This document shows positions 5,535 to 9,610 of a stretch of DNA of 9,610 nt, in pieces. The notes beneath the pieces are model-generated. The model saw nothing but the letters and a program-made list of their open reading frames with translations. It did not search any database and was not told the origin of the DNA. This stretch comes from CAYQZD01 sp964421875. Its GTDB lineage: Bacteria; Electryoneota; Tariuqbacteria; Tariuqbacterales; Tariuqbacteraceae. The translations under genes and the position numbers were made by a program. How positions within the stretch are numbered: position 1 is the stretch's first letter; each line of letters opens with the position of its first letter. The stretch covers positions 1-9,610 of the forward strand of contig CAYQZD010000134.1 in the NCBI GenBank assembly GCA_964421875.1, given 5' to 3'.

Positions 5535-5570
5535 GATTCGTCGCTCCGCCTTCGGCGGGCTCAGAATGAC
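5535..5570. repeat. Half-length GAATGAC-type repeat overlapping the DUF2809 stop codon
   Basis: GATTCGTCGCT precedes a hairpin CCGCC (5546-5550), TTC, GGCGG (5554-5558) and then GCTCAGAATGAC. The right end matches the terminal motif of the 68-base elements. On the minus strand it reads GTCATTCTGAGC, and its TTC-TGA supplies the last residue and the stop codon of the DUF2809 gene. The hairpin lies just below that stop, but no U-run follows, so it is at best a weak operon end. Confidence 0.65.
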
Positions 5571-5995
5571 AGCCTTTTTTCCCACTTAACCAGCCGTTTC
5601 ATCCAGAGCCAGCCGATTCCGCATCCGATGAAGTAATAGGGGAAATCGCTCCAAACGAAATGCGTTCCCACCAATGCTCGCCCAATGAAACAGCTCCTTA
5701 TCCACTCCAGCGCCGGATGATGAGACAGTTGCAGAAATTCCAGGACGCAGGTGACAGTCAGCACGGAGGCGGCGATTATCCGGGGTTTCCCGCCTTTGAC
5801 GAGGAGGAGAATGAATACGCACCAGAATATTTCATAGAACAGCCCGCCCAGGGAGTCGTTCACCCAAACCTCGGCGGGTCCGGAATAGAACTTGCTACCA
5901 AAGCCGAGGGGGATGATAAGCAACAGCGAGAGCAGTGTCCACCTGCGGTATTTCAAGAAGCGGAGGACTGACTGTACAATTGTCGGCAATATCAT
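5561..5995 (-). CDS. DUF2809-family membrane protein
   Basis: A 144-residue inner-membrane protein with four predicted membrane segments (about 19-35, 50-67, 71-90, 117-133). The family's typical positions are present: GFGSKFYSGP (31-40), VNDSLGGLFYEIFWC (45-59), EFLQL (86-90), the stretch Glu97 to Gly106 with IR...IGR, and HFVWSDFPYYFIGCGIGWL (112-130). The biochemical role of DUF2809 is not known. It is the last gene of the operon. Its ATG overlaps the stop of the DUF362 gene as ATGA, which argues for translational coupling and fixes the start; AAGG lies five bases before it. The final residues Ser-Phe and the stop are written by a dispersed repeat, so the C-terminus may have been altered by repeat insertion. 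Confidence 0.85.
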   Translation of the reverse strand: MILPTIVQSVLRFLKYRRWTLLSLLLIIPLGFGSKFYSGPAEVWVNDSLGGLFYEIFWCVFILLLVKGGKPRIIAASVLTVTCVLEFLQLSHHPALEWIRSCFIGRALVGTHFVWSDFPYYFIGCGIGWLWMKRLVKWEKRLSF

Positions 5996-7104
5996 ACCAG
6001 CCTTTTCGCCAGCCAGCTCATTTTCTTCTCAATCGCGCCCACGGCGCAGACTTCGTCACAGCAGTAGCAGCTAATGCAGACCTTGTGGTCTATCACCGGA
6101 GGTTTGCCATCGACGAAACACATCGCTTCCGTGGGGCAGTTTTCAGCGCAGTCACCGCACATTTCGCAGGCGTCCGGGGCGACTTCGGGGCGGGTCCAGA
6201 TGAATCTGCCTAAGATATCGTGCGCCAGGCGGGGAATCATCCTCAGGTAGCGTCCTCCGGGAAGTTCGAAGTTTTTCACCTCGGCTTCTTGGGTAGCGAG
6301 TCCGGTGACTGAGGTATCCGCCAGCCCCTGGGTGTAGCCCCGGAGTTCTGCAAATCGGGTGGTGAGGATTTCACCCGGTTCGAAGCCTAACAGTTCGGCG
6401 GCGACCGCGTCCATAGCGGGCGCGTTGTCGGAAGCGAGGATTAATCCGGTCTGCCGGGGCTTTCCGTTCGAAGGTCCTTCACCCTCCATCGCCAGCACAC
6501 CGTCCATAATGTTCACCCGGGGCTGGAAGCGGGAGAAGATGTCCACCACCACCTGACTGAACTGTTCATTTTTAGGGGCGCGTCGATGCCAGTTGCCCTT
6601 TTGGAAACCGGGGAGACAGCCGTAGAGGTTTTTCACCGCGCCGGTGAACAGGGTCAGGGAATGGGTTTTCAGTTTAGGGAGGTTAATCAAAAGGTCGCAT
6701 TCCACTGCAGACCGCGCCAGGTAATAGACATTCCCCCGCGCTTCAAACTGAAGCGTCCCCGCCGAGCCGAATTCCACCTTCTCCATATCATATTTCCGGG
6801 CGATTTCGTCCATCCCGGTCGCTCCCCAGATGGATTTTCCGGGATTTCCGCCGGGGCTGTCTCCGAGGAAGGGTTTCCCGCCGCAGTCCAGAACGAGTTC
6901 CGCCGCCGCTTGCACCAGCGAAGGATGGGTGGTCACCGCTCTTTCGGGGCGGCGGGGCGCGAGCAGGTTAGGTTTCAGCAGGACTCTGTCGCCGGATTTG
7001 ACCGGTAATCCGCCGAGGGCATCCACTGCGGTCTGCACTGCGTCTTTGACCCGCGCGTAATCATAATCCTCACAGTGGGCGATGTGCACTCTGTGCGGGG
7101 TCAA
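5992..7104 (-). CDS. DUF362-domain iron-sulfur protein
   Basis: A 370-residue cytoplasmic protein. The DUF362 domain spans about 5-275, with VLLKPNLLAP (41-50), THPS (59-62), GDSPGG (81-86), INLPKLKTHSLTLFTGAVKN (140-159) and IMDGVLAMEGEGPSNG (199-214). The C-terminus is a bacterial ferredoxin-like module with two C-x2-C-x2-C-x3-C sets: Cys313, 316, 319, 323 and Cys343, 346, 349, 353, predicted to bind two 4Fe-4S clusters. An electron-transfer or redox-linked role is likely; no substrate is known for the family. The start is TTG. It is supported by GGAG (7116-7113) eight bases upstream, inside the end of dprA, whereas the next candidate (GTG, codon 6) is too far from it. It begins one base after the dprA stop and overlaps the DUF2809 gene by four bases. 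Confidence 0.9.
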   Translation of the reverse strand: MTPHRVHIAHCEDYDYARVKDAVQTAVDALGGLPVKSGDRVLLKPNLLAPRRPERAVTTHPSLVQAAAELVLDCGGKPFLGDSPGGNPGKSIWGATGMDEIARKYDMEKVEFGSAGTLQFEARGNVYYLARSAVECDLLINLPKLKTHSLTLFTGAVKNLYGCLPGFQKGNWHRRAPKNEQFSQVVVDIFSRFQPRVNIMDGVLAMEGEGPSNGKPRQTGLILASDNAPAMDAVAAELLGFEPGEILTTRFAELRGYTQGLADTSVTGLATQEAEVKNFELPGGRYLRMIPRLAHDILGRFIWTRPEVAPDACEMCGDCAENCPTEAMCFVDGKPPVIDHKVCISCYCCDEVCAVGAIEKKMSWLAKRLV

Positions 7105-7105
7105 A

Positions 7106-8188
7106 TCAGCGTCTCCGGTAGCGTTTGCCCGCGACTTCGCTGATGTAGCCGGACATTTCCAGCTCCAGTAGTATAGTCAGAGTTTCGGAGGGATTCATTC
7201 CCGCGGCCTGGGCGATATCATCGATATATACGGGGTCGGTATTTATTACATTGTAAACTTTTAACTTATCTCCTTTGATTTTGGGTTTTTTCGGTTCCTG
7301 AATGTCGATTTTGAGGGCAAGCTGGATCTTGAGCGCTTCCAGTATGTCTGCTTCCGAAGCGGCTAATTGGGCGTGTCCGGCTCTTATCAAAGCGTTGCAG
7401 CCTCGGCTTTGCGGGCGGTCGGCATTGCCGGGGAGGGCGAAGGCTTCGCGATTCTGCAGTACCGCGTAGCGGGCGGTTATGAGCGCTCCGGAGCGGTCTC
7501 CGGCTTCAACCACCAGCGTTCCTGCGGACATCCCGCTGATGATGCGGTTGCGGCGGGGGAAATTGTGTCCTGTCGGCTCGGTCCCGAAGGGAAATTCGGT
7601 GATAACCGCCCCTGATTCCGCGATTCGCGCTCGCAGAGCTTTGTTTTCGCGGGGATAGGTAATATCCAGACCGCAGCCGAGGACTGCGATGGTGACGCCT
7701 CCGGCTTCCAGGCAGGCTTTGTGAGCTTCGGTGTCGATGCCGCGCGCCATACCTGAGACGATGGTGAAGCTGCGACTTGCCAGTCCTCCCGCAATGCTGC
7801 GGGTATGGGATGCGCCGTATTCGGTGGGGGTTCTGGTACCGACGATAGCGAAAACGGGCTCGGTCAATCGCTTCAAATCCCCTTCAACGAAGAGCGCGGG
7901 CGGCGGGTCGTAGATTTCCTTCAGCAGTCGGGGATATTCCTCATCCCACAGGGTAACAGTTTTAGCGCCGAAGCGGCGGGCTTCATCCAACTGGCGGGCG
8001 GCTTCATCCCGGTCCGCTTCCTTCAGCGCCTCCGCTATCTGCAAAGACAAGCCTTCGACCCGGCTGATTTCCTGGGGCGAAGCCTCCAGCGCGGTTTCCG
8101 GGGAGCCGAAATGTTCCACCAGTTTGCGCGCCCGATTGGGGCCGATTCCGGGGGCGGTGAGCAGGGTCAGCAGGGCTTCAGTGTTCAT
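7106..8188 (-). CDS. dprA: DNA-processing protein DprA
   Basis: DprA binds single-stranded DNA taken up during natural transformation and loads RecA onto it; it is also widespread in bacteria not known to be competent. In the 360 residues: an N-terminal helix-hairpin-helix region (TAPGIGPNRARKLVEHFGS, 11-29), the extended Rossmann fold core with VGTRTPTEYG (116-125), SGMARGIDTEAH (145-156), GCGLDITYP (171-179), FPRRNRIISGMS (210-221), GALITAR (234-240) and ALPG (251-254), then a C-terminal winged-helix domain (about 308-360). I prefer the ATG at 8188. It overlaps the obg stop as TAATG and has GGGAG (8201-8197) eight bases upstream. An in-frame ATG at 8203 would add five residues but sits on that ribosome binding site. 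The gene is complete. Confidence 0.95.
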   Translation of the reverse strand: MNTEALLTLLTAPGIGPNRARKLVEHFGSPETALEASPQEISRVEGLSLQIAEALKEADRDEAARQLDEARRFGAKTVTLWDEEYPRLLKEIYDPPPALFVEGDLKRLTEPVFAIVGTRTPTEYGASHTRSIAGGLASRSFTIVSGMARGIDTEAHKACLEAGGVTIAVLGCGLDITYPRENKALRARIAESGAVITEFPFGTEPTGHNFPRRNRIISGMSAGTLVVEAGDRSGALITARYAVLQNREAFALPGNADRPQSRGCNALIRAGHAQLAASEADILEALKIQLALKIDIQEPKKPKIKGDKLKVYNVINTDPVYIDDIAQAAGMNPSETLTILLELEMSGYISEVAGKRYRRR

Positions 8189-9180
8189 TACCGTGTCTCC
8201 CATTCCGGTTTATCGACCGGAGAATTCAGCTTTTCCCATAAGCGGGTGATGAGTCGACTTATATTGTGTCCGGAGACCGCAGAGATGACAAGGTCCACCG
8301 GTAGGGTGAACTCATTCGGGATTTCGGGCAGCAGGTCGGCCTTGGTCAGCGCCAGCAGGCGCGGCTTTTGGGCGAGTTTCGGGTCGAAGTTTTCCAGTTC
8401 CGAAATCAGCGTATGGTAATCCTTTTTAATGTTGTTAGAGGTGATGTCCACCAGGAACAGCAGTAGTTTGGTGCGTTCGATATGCCGGAGGAATTCGTCC
8501 CCCAGCCCCTTTCCCAGATGCGCGCCCTCAATCAAGCCGGGGATGTCGGCTACAGTGAAGCTGGAGTATTCCTTCAACCTCACGATACCCAGATTGGGAA
8601 TCAGGGTGGTGAAGGGATAATCGGCGATTTTAGGGCGGGCTGCCGATATTCGGGCGAGAAGGGTGGATTTGCCGGCGTTGGGCAGTCCTACGAGTCCCAC
8701 GTCCGCTAACAGTTTGAGTTCCAGCCGCAGACGTTTGGCTTCTCCCGGTTCGCCCGGTTGAAAGTTGCGGGGGGCGCGGTTTACAGGACTCTTAAAGTAG
8801 GCGTTACCCCGCCCCCCTTTACCGCCTTTGGCGGCGGTGAAGCGCTGGTTGCGCTCGGTCAGGTCGCAGAGGGTTTCTCCGCTGTCGGCGTCGAAGACCA
8901 CAGTCCCCACGGGGAGGCGGATAGTTCGGCTTTCTCCGCCAGCGCCGGTGCGGTTGCTTCCTTCGCCGGGTCGGCCGTTTTTAGCGCGGTATTTCCGCTT
9001 ATAGCGGAAGTCCATCAGGGTGTGGAGGCTTTCGTCGGCGGTGAGGACGATGTCGCCGCCTTTGCCGCCGTCTCCGCCGTCAGGTCCGCCTTTTGGGAGG
9101 TATTTTTCGCGTCGGAAGCTGACGATACCGGAGCCGCCTTTACCCGATTCGACCTCTATTTCAGCGGTGTCGATAAACAA
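8188..9180 (-). CDS. obg: Obg-family GTPase (ObgE/CgtA)
   Basis: Obg is a conserved, usually essential GTPase tied to assembly of the large ribosomal subunit and the stringent response. The 330 residues hold the glycine-rich Obg fold (about 1-157, many Gly-Gly-x repeats, e.g. KGGPDGGDGGKGGD) and the G domain: G1 GLPNAGKST (165-173), G2 DYPFTT (187-192), G3 DIPG (212-215), G4 TKAD (279-282, Thr in place of the usual Asn), G5 SAVSG (300-304). It ends soon after the G domain, without the C-terminal OCT domain found in Gram-positive Obg. The start is TTG (9180-9178), fixed by the family N-terminus MFIDTAEI; no upstream in-frame ATG exists before a stop at 9216, and I see no clear Shine-Dalgarno sequence. 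It heads the operon and overlaps dprA by one base. Confidence 0.95.
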   Translation of the reverse strand: MFIDTAEIEVESGKGGSGIVSFRREKYLPKGGPDGGDGGKGGDIVLTADESLHTLMDFRYKRKYRAKNGRPGEGSNRTGAGGESRTIRLPVGTVVFDADSGETLCDLTERNQRFTAAKGGKGGRGNAYFKSPVNRAPRNFQPGEPGEAKRLRLELKLLADVGLVGLPNAGKSTLLARISAARPKIADYPFTTLIPNLGIVRLKEYSSFTVADIPGLIEGAHLGKGLGDEFLRHIERTKLLLFLVDITSNNIKKDYHTLISELENFDPKLAQKPRLLALTKADLLPEIPNEFTLPVDLVISAVSGHNISRLITRLWEKLNSPVDKPEWETR

Positions 9181-9195
9181 AGCACTATGAAAATA

Positions 9196-9223
9196 GGATT
9201 TAGGGATTGGGGATTAGGGTTTA
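9196..9223. repeat. Heptanucleotide array immediately upstream of obg
   Basis: The plus strand reads GGATTTA, GGGATTG, GGGATTA, GGGTTTA: four seven-base units with consensus GGGATTA, starting 16 bases upstream of the obg TTG. The G tracts at 9196-9197, 9203-9205, 9209-9212 and 9217-9219 are separated by short loops. The plus strand, which is the template strand for obg, could therefore form a two-layer G-quadruplex. The array lies where the obg ribosome binding site would be expected and replaces it with C-rich, A/U-rich RNA. Confidence 0.75.
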
Positions 9224-9345
9224 GTTGAATTGTAATATGGGTTATTAATCCACAAAAATTTGTATACCTTTACTTTGCCCACCTATGGGGCTGTCGCCCG
9301 GACGGTTAATACGCGCTGTCGACTCTCCGCAGTCTGTCCGAGAAT

Positions 9346-9435
9346 GTCATTGCGAGGACGTCAGCCGTACGGCTTAACAAGCAATCTTTAATCCTCAACT
9401 AAACAATAAAATTGCTTCGCTTCGCTCGCAATGAC
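9346..9435. repeat. 90-base MITE-like element with 11-base terminal inverted repeats
   Basis: Terminal inverted repeats GTCATTGCGAG (9346-9356) and CTCGCAATGAC (9425-9435) match perfectly. Inside are AAGCAAT (9379-9385) with ATTGCTT (9411-9417) and a 12-base self-complementary AGCCGTACGGCT (9363-9374). The TCGCTTCGCTCGCAATGAC right end belongs to a repeat type found in many bacterial genomes. It shares GTCATT ends with the 68-base family but the interior differs. It is non-coding and probably non-autonomous. Confidence 0.85.
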
Positions 9436-9471
9436 GCAACACTTTAGCCTTCTGAAGCAACTACCTATGTC

Positions 9472-9539
9472 GTCATTCCGGCGCAGCCGGGATCTCTCTG
9501 GAAAAGAAGGATTCTGGCTCGCTTCGCGGCCAGAATGAC
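9472..9539. repeat. 68-base MITE-like palindromic element, copy B
   Basis: Same length, orientation and termini as copy A at 3912-3979, from GTCATTCCGG to CCAGAATGAC, with about 63 of 68 positions identical by manual comparison. The differences cluster between 9491 and 9505. It lies 36 bases from the 90-base element, so two repeat families are packed together upstream of obg. Confidence 0.85.
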
Positions 9540-9610
9540 ACTTACGCTTCATATTGGTAGAATGTTACGCAATGACAATATGTGTTATTTTTATTTTCAG
9601 ACACTCTGTC

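Larger units (their letters stand above)
9181..9610. other. Intergenic region upstream of obg
   Basis: The region contains, from the obg side, a heptamer array (9196-9223), a possible minus-strand -10 TACAAT (9234-9229) with only a poor -35 near TTGTGG, a small dyad ACAAA-AA-TTTGT (9252-9263), a small GGGC-TGTC-GCCC hairpin (9288-9299), a 90-base palindromic element (9346-9435) and the second 68-base element (9472-9539). No coding region with a credible start is visible. The obg operon promoter is expected here but I cannot place it firmly. Confidence 0.5.

Noticed and set aside
8188..8203. DprA start at the upstream ATG (8203)
   Set aside because: That ATG lies on the GGGAG that correctly spaces the TAATG-coupled ATG at 8188, and the family N-terminus begins naturally at the latter.
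9196..9223. Telomere-like TTTAGGG repeats
   Set aside because: Only four imperfect units in an internal bacterial position next to obg; better explained as a local heptamer array.
8758..9228. Plus-strand frame of 156 residues rich in Ala, Gly, Val and Phe opposite obg
   Set aside because: The composition mirrors the Gly-rich Obg fold on the other strand; no start signal or family match.

Overview
The window reads as chromosomal DNA of a free-living, Gram-negative-type bacterium from a little-studied lineage. It carries an alternative GlmU-like sugar nucleotidyltransferase/acyltransferase of the kind common in the Fibrobacteres-Chlorobi-Bacteroidetes branch and neighbouring candidate phyla. 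It also has an ORF6N protein, a DUF2809 membrane protein and several families of short palindromic intergenic repeats. This placement is inference from gene content only; no rRNA or marker phylogeny was possible. Start codons are mixed: TTG for obg and the DUF362 gene, GTG for the TPR gene. TGA, TAA and TAG all occur as stops, which fits the standard bacterial code.

Layout, left to right. Positions 1-181 hold palindromic repeats and an array of degenerate 7-base repeats next to the mgtE stop. mgtE (Mg2+ transporter, minus) fills 182-1528. A 393-base intergenic stretch follows, with a TTGACA-type promoter facing right and a TCA-rich low-complexity run. A secreted tetratricopeptide-repeat protein (1922-2560, minus) and a GlmU-like protein (2628-3845, minus) come next, with a good promoter between them. 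Positions 3846-4196 hold dispersed repeats and the promoter of the only plus-strand gene, a secreted protein made of six exact 18-residue repeats (4197-4718). It converges on an ORF6N-domain gene (4828-5358, minus), which contains an almost perfect palindrome. Positions 5359-5560 are a multi-hairpin element and a half-length repeat.

The right third is one tightly packed minus-strand operon reading obg, dprA, DUF362 ferredoxin-like protein, DUF2809 membrane protein (9180 down to 5561). Its junctions are TAATG, a one-base gap, and ATGA, so the four genes are probably translationally coupled. Obg is a ribosome-associated GTPase and DprA loads RecA on incoming single-stranded DNA. The two downstream genes have no known link to either. 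Positions 9181-9610 hold a second 7-base repeat array and two MITE-like palindromic elements.

No phage, transposase, CRISPR, toxin-antitoxin or recognisable defence system is present. The most original items are the 18-residue repeat protein, the palindrome inside the ORF6N gene, the two heptanucleotide arrays, and the short leader ORF in front of mgtE.
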